In this document: piece by piece, positions 8,112-15,564 of the stretch | Layout of the letters: every line of letters starts with the position of its first letter | Position numbering within the stretch: the stretch's first letter is position 1 | Origin: a bacterium | Lineage (GTDB): Bacteria; ARS69 | Assembly (NCBI GenBank): GCA_025774805.1 | Contig: JALGZR010000071.1 | Location: 1 to 30,024, forward strand | DNA: 30,024 nucleotides | Direction of reading: 5' to 3' | Notes under the pieces: model-generated | What the model was told of the DNA's origin: nothing | The model's input: the letters and a program-made list of their open reading frames with translations, nothing else | Databases searched by the model: none | Position numbers and translations under genes: made by a program

Positions 8112-9665
8112 CTATTCGCCGACGTCTCGATTCGAAAAAAAGATCAAGGCGAGCCCGGCGACGATTCCCCCGACGATGGCAGGTTCTACGAGAGGATGAA
8201 GCTTGCGCTTCCCGGAGGCCAGCGGCGCTCCCGGCTGCGGGTAGCTCGAGGACTTCGGGACCCGGGCCGCGGCCACCGTCTCGGTGTCCTCGGCCGCGCC
8301 GGCCCCCGTCCACGCGGGCGAATCTTCGCCCGGCCGGAGCAGTCGAAAACCGAGATCGACGGTGGACCGTCGCTCGACGCTCACCGGTCCGACCCAGCGG
8401 GCACGGGTGCGCCGGAGGATCTCGTGCTTCGAGGAGCGGATCTCGACCTCGAGAACGGGATGGACCCCCTCCCGCTCCGGTTCCGGGGCGGCTGCCGGCG
8501 CTTCCGTCTCGGGATCGATGCCGGAAGCCGTCGGCGCCGGGTCGCGGGTCTCCACGACCAGGCCCCATCCTCTCAAGCGGTCCGCGACCGCCGCCGTCAC
8601 CGTCTTGGCGGCTTCGTGAGCGGCCGTGCATCGAACCACCACCGTGTCTCCCCCATCGCGGGGAAAGCTCGCCAAGCCCTGATCGATGGCTTGGTTCGCG
8701 ACGTTCAGGTAATGCTCGCGGGGACTCCGGACCATGGTCCCGTCCGAATCGTCCGGCGACCGGTCGGGGGCCCAGCGGACCCCCAGCCGGTGGCTGGCGT
8801 CAAAGATCCCGTTGCGAAAAGAGTAATCGAGCTCCCATCCCGCTTTCACTCGGATTCCGATCCCGGCCGTCCACGGATCCATCGCGTCGTCCGCATCGGT
8901 GCCGAACAGGGCCCCCGATCGCAGAAAGAGACGCTCCCGGATTCCGTACTCGGCTCCCACCACCGCGCCCCACTCCGGTCCGTTTTCCCAGAGAACCTCG
9001 GAATCCACGCGAAGTTCCCCCAAGGTCGCCCCCAGGCCGGCCGCCGCCCGCGTGGGGAGTTCCTCGTCGGGGCCGTCCCCGTAGGGAAACGAGGGTCCCA
9101 TGTTCCGAATCGCGCCGGACAGCCTCCAGCCCTCCACGATCCGATAGGTCAGGCCGGCGTCCGCGGACCAGCCGCTCGCGTCCTCCTCCCCCACCGAGCT
9201 CCGGATCCAGCGAAGTCCGACCCCTCCGTCGAACGGGCCCAGGGCCCGGCCGTACGCGGCGGAGACCGCCAGATCGGACTGACCGACCTCGGCCTCGCCG
9301 GGCACGTTGCCGAAATCCCCCACCGTGAGTGAGCGCACCGCGACTCCCGCCGCGGACCGTCCCGCGAGCGGGAGCACGGCGCCGAGAGTGCCCGTCTGCA
9401 CGTCCGGCATCCAGGTGACGTAGGAGAGCGAGACGTCCCGGCCCCGCGTGCCGGCGAGAAGCGACGGATTGAGGAAGAGGGCGTCACTCCCGGAGGCCAT
9501 GGCCGTCCCGGCGCCCGCCATCGCGTCGATCCGCGTGGACCCGCCCAAGTTCAGGAACTGGTAGGCCGCCGTACCGGTGTCGCCGCCCGCCGCCGCCGGC
9601 CCGGCGCCGGCGCCGGCGCCGAGAAGCGAGGCGATACCCACGGCGAGAAGGAGCGATCGGTTCAC
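8112..9665 (-). CDS. PorV/PorQ-like outer-membrane barrel fused to an extra C-terminal domain with a membrane helix
   Basis: 517 residues. After a signal peptide (GASLLGAGAGAGPAAA-like, about 1-27) comes AYQFLNLGGSTRIDAMAGAGTA and DALFLNPSLLAG, the typical start of PorV/PorQ/UPF0164 barrels, in which the first strands carry an 'AMGGA...N PA' pattern. Alternating barrel strands run to about residue 305. Residues 314 onward are not barrel-like: a soluble segment (LNVANQAIDQGLASFP, VVVRCTAAHEAAKTVTAAVADRL), a proline/alanine/glutamate linker, a second beta-rich part, and a hydrophobic helix at about 493-510 (AIVGGIVAGLALIFF). I do not recognise that C-terminal part. GTG start (9663-9665) overlaps the stop of the upstream FlgD-Ig gene (GTGA). 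Confidence 0.78.
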   Translation of the reverse strand: MNRSLLLAVGIASLLGAGAGAGPAAAGGDTGTAAYQFLNLGGSTRIDAMAGAGTAMASGSDALFLNPSLLAGTRGRDVSLSYVTWMPDVQTGTLGAVLPLAGRSAAGVAVRSLTVGDFGNVPGEAEVGQSDLAVSAAYGRALGPFDGGVGLRWIRSSVGEEDASGWSADAGLTYRIVEGWRLSGAIRNMGPSFPYGDGPDEELPTRAAAGLGATLGELRVDSEVLWENGPEWGAVVGAEYGIRERLFLRSGALFGTDADDAMDPWTAGIGIRVKAGWELDYSFRNGIFDASHRLGVRWAPDRSPDDSDGTMVRSPREHYLNVANQAIDQGLASFPRDGGDTVVVRCTAAHEAAKTVTAAVADRLRGWGLVVETRDPAPTASGIDPETEAPAAAPEPEREGVHPVLEVEIRSSKHEILRRTRARWVGPVSVERRSTVDLGFRLLRPGEDSPAWTGAGAAEDTETVAAARVPKSSSYPQPGAPLASGKRKLHPLVEPAIVGGIVAGLALIFFSNRDVGE

Positions 9666-11356
9666 GATCCCCCTCTCCGGATGACCGCGACCTTTCGAAC
9701 CTCTTCGGCACCTTCGACCTGGATCCGGAGCAGATAGACTCCGGAGGCGACGCCCCGGCCGGCGTCGTTCCTCCCGTCCCACGCGGCGAGCCCTTGCCCC
9801 TCGAGGGTTCTCACCTGGTGCCCGGCGAGATTGTAGATCTCCACGCGCACCGACGCCGAGGACGACTCCGCGACGATCGAGACCTCGTCGCCCGCGTCCG
9901 GATCGAACCGGTTGCGATCGACGATCACGAGCTCGTTCTCGTGCGCGTTCACGAGGTTCAGCGAGATCGTCGTGGTGCCGGAGAGAACCGTGGCGGTCGC
10001 CCGGATCTCGACGTCCTTCGTCCCTCCACTCCTCGAGTTCGTGGGAGAGATCCGGTACTCGATCCGGTAGTCCCCGTCGTCCAGAGGGATCACCTCCTCG
10101 TCGCCCCGCGAGTACTCCGAGTCGAGGTTCGAGAAATCGGCCTCCAGGCTCAGTCCCGACGTGTTCCATGCGCTCAGGAGACGCACGAGATCTCCGTCCC
10201 GGTACGTTCCGTCTCCGTCGATCGGGGTCGTGGCACCCGCCATCGGGCGAGACGTGTCGTAGGCCACGATCCGGGAGCTCACCTCGGTGTGCCCGAACTC
10301 GTCGATCGCCCTCACCCGGATCGACCGGCGACCGGGCGATGGAGCGGCGTCGGCCACCACGACGCTCCAGGACACGGAGTCGGAGGGGGCCGAGACCGTG
10401 TCGGCGGGCACCCAAGTCCCGCCGCTGTCGAAGCTCGCCTCCACGGTCGCGACGAGGTGGTCGTCGAGCGCGGCGCCCCGCAGCGTCACCGGAAACGCCG
10501 TGGTCTCGAGGGTGTCCGATCCTGTCGTCACGAAGGTCGGCGCGTCGCGATCGAGACGAACCGTCTGGCGCTCCTCGTCGCGATTCCCGGCCAAGTCCTG
10601 CGCGATCGCCGCGACCTCGTACGCGCCCGAGGGGGCGTTCGAGCTGTCCGAGGCCAGGCCGTCCCAGACGAACTCGTGCTCGCCCGGCCCCGGCAGCACC
10701 CCGAGCACGTTCACCGCCGCCGAGTCCTGCCAGATCTGGACGGTCGTGGCCGTGGTGGAGTCGCCCGTGACCCGGATCGGCACGAGCAGCCGGTTGAACG
10801 GATCGAGAGCCGCCGGATCGAAGGGGCTCGGCCCCACCGGATTCCCCGCGTAACCCAGCTCGACGACCGGGGGCTCCGTGTCGACGACCACGTCCACCGT
10901 CGCGCTCGCGGTGTCGAAGGCCGACCCGTCGACTGCGAACAGCTCGAGGCGATAGGAGCCGTCGGGGGCCGTTCCGGGGGCGGGGCCCCATCCCTGTCGA
11001 AGGGGGACGTCGATCGGGAAGAGGGCGGGCCCGAGCGGCGTGGCCCACGTCGAGTCGTCCGAGGCCCGAACGACGGTCACGGTCACCTCGACCGAGTCGA
11101 CCGTCCCTCCGGGTGTGAAGAGCACCGTCGTCGAGTCGCGCACCCCGTCTCCGTTCGGGGAGAAGCGGGCGGCGAGCACGTCGTCGACGGTGATCTCCGC
11201 GGACGCCTCCGCGCGCTCGAACGCCCCCGCCCCGACGATCGAGATCAGCGCGGCGAGAACGATCGCCCCCCGGGCGTAGGCGTCAAGTCGCGCGACCCCC
11301 GGGCCGATACCCCTTCGAGAGCGCGGGAGTTCCAGCCGGAGGATGCGACACCCCAT
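9662..11356 (-). CDS. Secreted multidomain protein with FlgD-type C-terminal Ig domain
   Basis: 564 residues. A hydrophobic signal (GAIVLAALISIVGAGAF) is followed by ARFSPNGDGVRDS, the SPNGDG motif common at the start of FlgD-Ig and gliding-type domains. Several Ig-like or CARDB-like repeats follow (VDTEPPVVELGY, RLDRDAPTFVTT). The C-terminus is a FlgD_ig domain (VEIYNLAGHQVRTL ... GVYLLRIQVEG ... KVAVIRR), resembling C-terminal sorting domains in FCB bacteria. No ATG, GTG or TTG exists between the ATG at 11356 and the hydrophobic stretch, so that start is taken although it gives a 30-residue charged n-region; a non-canonical later start is possible. It ends in a GTGA overlap with the PorV-like gene. 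Confidence 0.75.
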   Translation of the reverse strand: MGCRILRLELPRSRRGIGPGVARLDAYARGAIVLAALISIVGAGAFERAEASAEITVDDVLAARFSPNGDGVRDSTTVLFTPGGTVDSVEVTVTVVRASDDSTWATPLGPALFPIDVPLRQGWGPAPGTAPDGSYRLELFAVDGSAFDTASATVDVVVDTEPPVVELGYAGNPVGPSPFDPAALDPFNRLLVPIRVTGDSTTATTVQIWQDSAAVNVLGVLPGPGEHEFVWDGLASDSSNAPSGAYEVAAIAQDLAGNRDEERQTVRLDRDAPTFVTTGSDTLETTAFPVTLRGAALDDHLVATVEASFDSGGTWVPADTVSAPSDSVSWSVVVADAAPSPGRRSIRVRAIDEFGHTEVSSRIVAYDTSRPMAGATTPIDGDGTYRDGDLVRLLSAWNTSGLSLEADFSNLDSEYSRGDEEVIPLDDGDYRIEYRISPTNSRSGGTKDVEIRATATVLSGTTTISLNLVNAHENELVIVDRNRFDPDAGDEVSIVAESSSASVRVEIYNLAGHQVRTLEGQGLAAWDGRNDAGRGVASGVYLLRIQVEGAEEVRKVAVIRRGGS

Positions 11357-11792
11357 GCCGAATACGCGCGACATCCTGGACCAGATGTTCGTCAACTTGG
11401 TCAAAGTCAAGCTCGACGCGGATATCCTGGAAAAAATAGTGCCGGTGATCGACGGTCTGCTGGAGCGTCTGAGAGGCGGGCTCAATCTCGAGACCGAGCA
11501 GGGCTGGAACCGCCTGCGGATCGCTCTCGCCGGCATGCTGGCCCACGGATGGGCGCTGGGCATGAACCCCTTCAACAGTCCCAATCGCCACTCCGACGGC
11601 GATCGCGTCGACGTGCGGGTGTCTCGGGACATCCTGGTCCCAATCGAAGTGCTCAAGTCTCTCCGTTACGTCAAGAGGGACGACATGGGGCGTATCGAAA
11701 AGGCTCTTTTCGAGCCGAGCGCCGAGGTCCGAATCAAGGAGCAGATCGACCTGATACTCCGGGAGATCGAGCACAAGCACTGGAAAGAGTGA
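11355..11792 (+). CDS. Conserved-looking hypothetical protein
   Basis: 145 residues, soluble, no signal peptide. I do not recognise the family. It begins with a helical segment (DILDQMFVNLVKVKLDADILEKIVPVIDGLLERL), has a tryptophan-containing middle (GWNRLRIALAGMLAHGW), a polar loop rich in Asn/His/Asp, then a segment DILVPIEVLKSLRYVKRDDMGRIEKALF and a charged helical end. Coding on this strand is supported by sensible amphipathic helices. The ATG at 11355 is favoured; another ATG at 11343 is in frame, and GGAGG (11338-11342) touches that earlier ATG and is 12 nt from the later one. Its start codon overlaps the start codon of the divergent secreted-protein gene. Confidence 0.7.
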   Translation: MPNTRDILDQMFVNLVKVKLDADILEKIVPVIDGLLERLRGGLNLETEQGWNRLRIALAGMLAHGWALGMNPFNSPNRHSDGDRVDVRVSRDILVPIEVLKSLRYVKRDDMGRIEKALFEPSAEVRIKEQIDLILREIEHKHWKE

Positions 11793-11825
11793 TTCGGCCC
11801 GCTCCTGCCCCGCTCCCCCCCGGCC

Positions 11826-12194
11826 TCACCAGCTCGGATCCCCGGTGTTGATGCTGTACTCGGTCCCGGGCGCGATGATCTTGTAGCGATCCCCCTGCGT
11901 CCGGACCATGAAACGGTTTCCGGTGATGGGACAGACGAAGGGCATCCTCTCCTGACCCTCTTCCAGAAAGGGCCTGAGCGCTTCGAGGTCCGCCGCGAAC
12001 TTCTTGTTCTTCACGAGGTAGAGCTGTTGCGCTTGGGCCAGAGCCAGCAGCCGATACTGGCACTGGTCCTCCAAACGGGCGGCCTCCGTCCGAATCCCCA
12101 TCGTGATCAGGAGAAAGGCCACCAGAACGAAGGCCAGAAGGCCGACCAGGAAGTCCAGTAGAGGATATCGGCCGCTTTCTTCCTGCTCTGCCAT
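11826..12194 (-). CDS. Membrane-anchored small protein, pseudopilin-like
   Basis: 122 residues. A short polar N-terminus is followed by one hydrophobic helix (about 11-33, LLDFLVGLLAFVLVAFLLITMG) and a periplasmic part with a helix (YRLLALAQAQQLYLVKNKKFAADLEALRPFL) and a small domain containing VCPITGNRFMV. That layout, including 'QLYLVKNKKFAADLEAL', resembles pilin-like proteins with a processing-independent anchor, but there is no GFTLIE-type prepilin cleavage site. Start ATG at 12192-12194 with GGAGAG close by; an upstream in-frame start at 12266 is rejected because it would begin upstream of the promoter at 12238-12266. It converges on the hypothetical gene at 11355-11792, 33 bp apart. 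Confidence 0.72.
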   Translation of the reverse strand: MAEQEESGRYPLLDFLVGLLAFVLVAFLLITMGIRTEAARLEDQCQYRLLALAQAQQLYLVKNKKFAADLEALRPFLEEGQERMPFVCPITGNRFMVRTQGDRYKIIAPGTEYSINTGDPSW

Positions 12195-12237
12195 CTCTCT
12201 CCGCCGGTTTCCCAGAGCTGGGGATTTCGACGATTCG

Positions 12238-12266
12238 ATCCTAGGATCCCCCCCCGGGAGCGTCAA
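12238..12266 (-). promoter_or_regulatory. Sigma-70-like promoter for the pilin-like gene
   Basis: On the minus strand TTGACG (12261-12266) and TAGGAT (12238-12243) are separated by exactly 17 bp. The predicted transcript starts near 12231 and reaches the ATG at 12194 after about 37 nt. The spacer contains a run of eight G. Confidence 0.72.
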
Positions 12267-12302
12267 GAGGCGAATTCTCTCCCGGTCGGGCCATCCCTCG
12301 TC

Positions 12303-12331
12303 TTGACAAGGGTTTGGGGCCTACGTAAGGT
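12303..12331 (+). promoter_or_regulatory. Sigma-70-like promoter for the secreted carboxypeptidase-regulatory-like gene
   Basis: A perfect TTGACA (12303-12308) is followed after 17 bp by TAAGGT (12326-12331), which keeps the important T, A and final T of a -10 box. The transcript would begin near 12338, about 33 nt before the ATG at 12371. It is divergent from the promoter at 12238-12266, with 36 bp between the two -35 boxes. Confidence 0.62.
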
Positions 12332-12370
12332 CCGAGAATCTCCCCCAACCTCACGGAAAGGGACGTGGAT

Positions 12371-12937
12371 ATGACTCGATCGAGAGCCGTCGTATTGCCC
12401 GCCCTGCTCTTTCTCCTGGCCCCCGTCGCGGCGGCCGGGGCACCTCCCGGGGGAGGGAGCGGAGGAGGAGGCTCGACCATTCCCGACAGCCGCCGGATCT
12501 CCCGGGACGTCATGGGAGGGACCGATGCGATTCAGCGCGGTCTGTCTCTCGGGGTCGTGATCTCCGGGAGGGTGAAGGACGGCGCGGGCCGCCCGCTCGG
12601 CGGAGTCAGGGTAAAGATGTTCTCCAACGGCGTGATGATCGCCTCGGACGCCTCCGACGACGACGGGAGCTTCTCCGTCGACGCGAACCCCCCGGTGGAG
12701 GACACGAGCACGACCGTCCTCTGGTTCGAGAGCCCCGATCCCGGACGGTTGCTCGACGCGAGCCTCCTGGTTCACGGCGGGGTTGTGGCGCTCGAGCAGA
12801 ACCTCTTCCCCCCCTGCACGGACCGGGTCGAGCTCATCGGGGGGAACGCCCAGATCGAGGTCGCGATGCTGACCGCCGACGAGAGGAAGGAAGTTCTCGA
12901 GAGGTCGAGGTGTCTGGAGGCGGGATCGGCCCCGTAG
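12371..12937 (+). CDS. Secreted protein with carboxypeptidase-regulatory-like (Ig-type) domain
   Basis: 188 residues. A signal peptide (RAVVLPALLFLLAPVAAAGA, about 5-24) is followed by a Gly/Ser-rich linker (PPGGGSGGGGS) and a domain with GVVISGRVKDGAGRPLGGVRV at about 58-78 and DDDGSFSVD near 95, the pattern of CarboxypepD_reg/CNA_B-like folds. Those domains act as structural modules in exported proteins; no catalytic residues are evident. The ATG at 12371 has AAAGG 9 nt upstream; a GTG two codons earlier (12365) is also possible. The last 104 bp overlap the 3' end of the convergent rhomboid gene. Confidence 0.78.
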   Translation: MTRSRAVVLPALLFLLAPVAAAGAPPGGGSGGGGSTIPDSRRISRDVMGGTDAIQRGLSLGVVISGRVKDGAGRPLGGVRVKMFSNGVMIASDASDDDGSFSVDANPPVEDTSTTVLWFESPDPGRLLDASLLVHGGVVALEQNLFPPCTDRVELIGGNAQIEVAMLTADERKEVLERSRCLEAGSAP

Positions 12938-14207
12938 TCCGCTTCGGCTCCGAAGCGGAGTCCGGACGGCCCGCCTTCAGAATCGTCTCTCCGGTCAGGG
13001 CGCGCATGGCCCCGAGTCGCGCTTCCGCGAGATCCCGCCACTGGCTGTCCGGGAACGACTCGAGGTAGAACCCGTACGTCTCCTGAGCCTCCTCGTACTG
13101 ACCGAGATCCTCCCAGAGGATCTCCGCCCGGCGAATGAGGGCGAGCTCCGATTTCGGATCGGCGGAGAAGCGGGTGGCGATCTCCTGGAAGACGTCCGCT
13201 GCCGGTGCGGAGTGGCCCGCCCGGCGGAACCGGAAGGCGAGCTTGAACAGCCCCGGTTGACTCATGTTCGAGCCGATTCCGTAGCGGTGCATCTCCCGGT
13301 AGAGGTGCGCCACCTCGTCGAGGTCCCCCGCCTGTTTCGCCTCGCGAAAAACCGTCAGGTAGTCCGTGGCAGCCTCGCCGCCGCGGCCGAGGATGATCGC
13401 GCAGCGAGCCCGCATCGCCCGGGCCTCCCGGTCGTGGGGACAGATGTCGAGATGGGTGGTGAGCTCGCCCGCGGCGGCATACCAGTTCGCCTTCTCGAAG
13501 TAGCGGCGCCCGCGCTCTCGGTGCACCTCCCGCTTCGCCTCCTGCGGTAGACGGAGCGCGATTCCGAGCACGATCCCGGCCAGGAATCCGCCCGCATGGG
13601 CACTGTAGGCGATCGACCCACCCCCGCCCTCCCGGGCGACGAGCACCTGTACGACCTGGAAGACGAACCAGAAGAGACAGGCCGGAACGGTGTTCACATG
13701 GATCACCCCTCCGCGTGTCATTCCTCCCAAGAACGCGAACAGCAAGTATAGAACCCGCACCCGCTGGTGGGAAAAGCGGAGGATCGTTGCCCCCAGGAGG
13801 GCGGCCACCGAACCCGAGGCACCGATCACGGGTAGGGTGTAGTTTCCCGACGTCTCCGGAGTGAAGAACGACTGGACATAGTTGGAGGCGATCCCGCCGG
13901 CAAAGAAGATCAGAACGAGCGAGAGGAGGCCGTGCCGACTCTCGAGCTGCCGGCCGAAGATGTACAGGTAGAGGCCGTTTCCGAGGAGGTGGCCCCAGCC
14001 GCCGTGAAGGAGCAGGGAGAGGAAGGCCCCGTCCAGAGAGGGAGCGGACGGTCGGAAAGACACCTCGACCAGCGCCCAGTAGAGGTCGGGAGACAGGTGG
14101 CGGAGGGAGAAGAGCGCCAGAATGGTCGCCACCAGGAGAGCGGTTCCGATCGGGGGGTACCCCGGCTTCGAGTCGGTGCCGACCGGGAAGAAGAAAAAGA
14201 AGTACAC
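12834..14207 (-). CDS. Rhomboid-family intramembrane serine protease with C-terminal TPR region
   Basis: 457 residues. Six or so membrane helices carry the rhomboid signatures: HGGWGHLLGN (68-77), the catalytic Ser131 in GASG and His204 in AHAGGFLAG. After about residue 235 there is a soluble, TPR-like region (RRYFEKANWYAAAGELTTHL, ADVFQEIATRF, YEEAQETYGFYLESFPDS) to about 405. GTG at 14205-14207 is chosen because it gives the family-like start MYFFFFFPVGTDS and follows GGAAG by 5 nt; the frame stays open upstream but overlaps the small gene before it. The last 35 residues, rich in Ser/Arg/Pro, are read from DNA antisense to the gene at 12371-12937 and may be non-functional read-through. Confidence 0.85.
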   Translation of the reverse strand: MYFFFFFPVGTDSKPGYPPIGTALLVATILALFSLRHLSPDLYWALVEVSFRPSAPSLDGAFLSLLLHGGWGHLLGNGLYLYIFGRQLESRHGLLSLVLIFFAGGIASNYVQSFFTPETSGNYTLPVIGASGSVAALLGATILRFSHQRVRVLYLLFAFLGGMTRGGVIHVNTVPACLFWFVFQVVQVLVAREGGGGSIAYSAHAGGFLAGIVLGIALRLPQEAKREVHRERGRRYFEKANWYAAAGELTTHLDICPHDREARAMRARCAIILGRGGEAATDYLTVFREAKQAGDLDEVAHLYREMHRYGIGSNMSQPGLFKLAFRFRRAGHSAPAADVFQEIATRFSADPKSELALIRRAEILWEDLGQYEEAQETYGFYLESFPDSQWRDLAEARLGAMRALTGETILKAGRPDSASEPKRTTGPIPPPDTSTSRELPSSRRRSASRPRSGRSPR

Positions 14208-14223
14208 CGCGGCTTCCGCACCC

Positions 14224-14430
14224 TCAGCCCTCTCGCGACTCGTCCTCCTCCTCGACTTCCGACCAGGAGGTGCGCACCTCCCGGCGGGGGTCGAGTCGTC
14301 CCGACGCGGATCGCGGGCCACGAACGCCCGAACGCTTCGGTCGGTAGAGACTCCGCAAGATGCGCGTCGCGATGTAGGCGAGGACAGCCCAGAGGAGAAT
14401 CTTCAGGAGCAAGCTGTGCCCCCGCTCCAT
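14224..14430 (-). CDS. Small single-helix membrane protein
   Basis: 68 residues: a hydrophobic helix near the N-terminus (LLLKILLWAVLAYIATRIL, about 7-25), a basic segment with repeated Arg, and an acidic tail (EVEEEDESREG). I do not recognise a family. It starts 4 bp after the pspC-type stop and ends 16 bp before the rhomboid start, so it reads as a true member of this three-gene set rather than a chance frame. No strong Shine-Dalgarno is seen, which fits coupling to the gene before it. Confidence 0.62.
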   Translation of the reverse strand: MERGHSLLLKILLWAVLAYIATRILRSLYRPKRSGVRGPRSASGRLDPRREVRTSWSEVEEEDESREG

Positions 14431-14434
14431 CGGT

Positions 14435-15247
14435 TCATCGGTCGGATTCCGCGGGCGCTTGATCGGAGGGCGGGGCCTCTCTCTCCCCGCTCGCGGGGCC
14501 CGGCCCGGCGGCGGGCGCGGCGGTCGGGGCCGGAGGTCCCTCCCGGGGCGGATCGGCGGGCGGCGGGTCGGGGGGGACCGGAGCCCCCTCCCGGGGCGGG
14601 TCGGGGGGGGAAGGAGACGGCGGCCCCTCGGGGGCGATCGGTTCGACGGGCGGCAGAACCACTTCTTCCTCCGGCAGGATCAGGATCAAGAGCAGATAGA
14701 CCGGGATGGCGAGGCCGGAGGTGAGGGTCGTTGCCAGGACGAAGCCGATCCGCACGAGGTTCGGATCGGTTTCGGTGGCCTGGGCGAGACCCCCCGCCAC
14801 GCCCGCGAAGACCCGGTTCCCAACGGAGCGTCGGATCTTCGTCTTCGACGGGATGCCGGCCATGCTCCTCAGCTTCGGCCAGACCAGGAGCGCCCCGCCG
14901 ACGAACAGGATCACCGGCAGGATCAGCTGCCACGTCCAGAGCGTGAAGATCCCGAGGCCGAACCCCGGCACGTCGAGCAGGCGGAGGAAGAGCAACGCCG
15001 CGAGGGCGATGAGCACGAGCCCCAGATAGCGACCCGCCCCCTCGCCTTCGGATGCCCGTTCTTCCGCGTCGCTCTCGGGCATCAACAGTATGGCCGCCAC
15101 GTAGGGCAGGATGCCGATCCCGCCCAGCAGGATCGACACGATCCAGAGGACGCGCACGACGTCGGCATCGAGGTCGAAGTACTCCCCGAATCCGCCGCAC
15201 ACCCCGAACAGGACTCGGCTCGAACGAGATCGTTCCAGACGCTTCAC
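14435..15247 (-). CDS. Tandem PspC-domain membrane protein
   Basis: 270 residues. Two PspC domains are present: the first at about 3-58 (RVLFGVCGGFGEYFDLDADVVRVLW), the second at about 147-203 (NRVFAGVAGGLAQATETDPNLVRIGF). Between them lie two or three further membrane helices (YLGLVLIALAALLFLRLL, LILPVILFVGGALLV). The last 65 residues are a Pro/Glu/Ala-rich tail with repeated DPPREG. PspC proteins act in envelope-stress sensing in enterobacteria; here the role is inferred only. GTG at 15247 is preferred over an ATG nine codons earlier because GGGAGGAG lies 6 nt before it. It heads a set with the small membrane protein and the rhomboid. Confidence 0.85.
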   Translation of the reverse strand: MKRLERSRSSRVLFGVCGGFGEYFDLDADVVRVLWIVSILLGGIGILPYVAAILLMPESDAEERASEGEGAGRYLGLVLIALAALLFLRLLDVPGFGLGIFTLWTWQLILPVILFVGGALLVWPKLRSMAGIPSKTKIRRSVGNRVFAGVAGGLAQATETDPNLVRIGFVLATTLTSGLAIPVYLLLILILPEEEVVLPPVEPIAPEGPPSPSPPDPPREGAPVPPDPPPADPPREGPPAPTAAPAAGPGPASGEREAPPSDQAPAESDR

Positions 15248-15380
15248 GGAACTCCTCCCGAGCGGGTCGTGCATCGAGCGGGAACCCCTTCCGGGTCGGC
15301 CCCGGTCCGCCCCGCCTCAGCACCGCGCGTGCGGAGACCCTCAGGGTCGTTCACCGCCTCGGGAAAGGCAAGCGTTTCTC

Positions 15381-15564
15381 CTTGACCTGCATCTCTCACC
15401 AGGCTCGTTGCGAGGCTCAAGGATCGTCGTGTCTGACGAGGAGATGGGGAGCTTTCGTCCGAGGCGGGGCCGTAGCCCCGTCGCAGGGCGGACGCGCCGC
15501 AACGACGAAGTCAGGCGCGGCGAGCCGCTACCGCAGCAGGGGCCGGTGAGAGATGCAGGTCAAG
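15381..15564 (-). repeat. Dispersed palindromic repeat, copy 2
   Basis: 184 bp bounded by a perfect 20-bp inverted repeat: CTTGACCTGCATCTCTCACC at 15381-15400 and its complement at 15545-15564. It aligns along its length with the copy at 26041 and shares with it an identical 34-base run (15459-15492). It contains two short hairpins: CGGGGC-CGTA-GCCCCG within that run, and GCGGC-GA-GCCGC at 15517-15528. The right arm runs 5 bp into the dppC gene and includes its TGA stop (15560-15562). The remaining 133 bp up to pspC (15248-15380) hold no feature I can support. Confidence 0.88.

Noticed and set aside
9595-9620. GGCGCC tandem repeats as a regulatory or mobile feature
   Set aside because: They encode the Gly-Ala run of a signal peptide in the PorV-like gene.
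9794-11851. Open + strand frame of about 685 codons across the FlgD-Ig gene
   Set aside because: Antisense to a gene with recognisable SPNGDG and FlgD_ig motifs, and runs out of frame through the 11355 gene. Composition is charge-rich with no domain.
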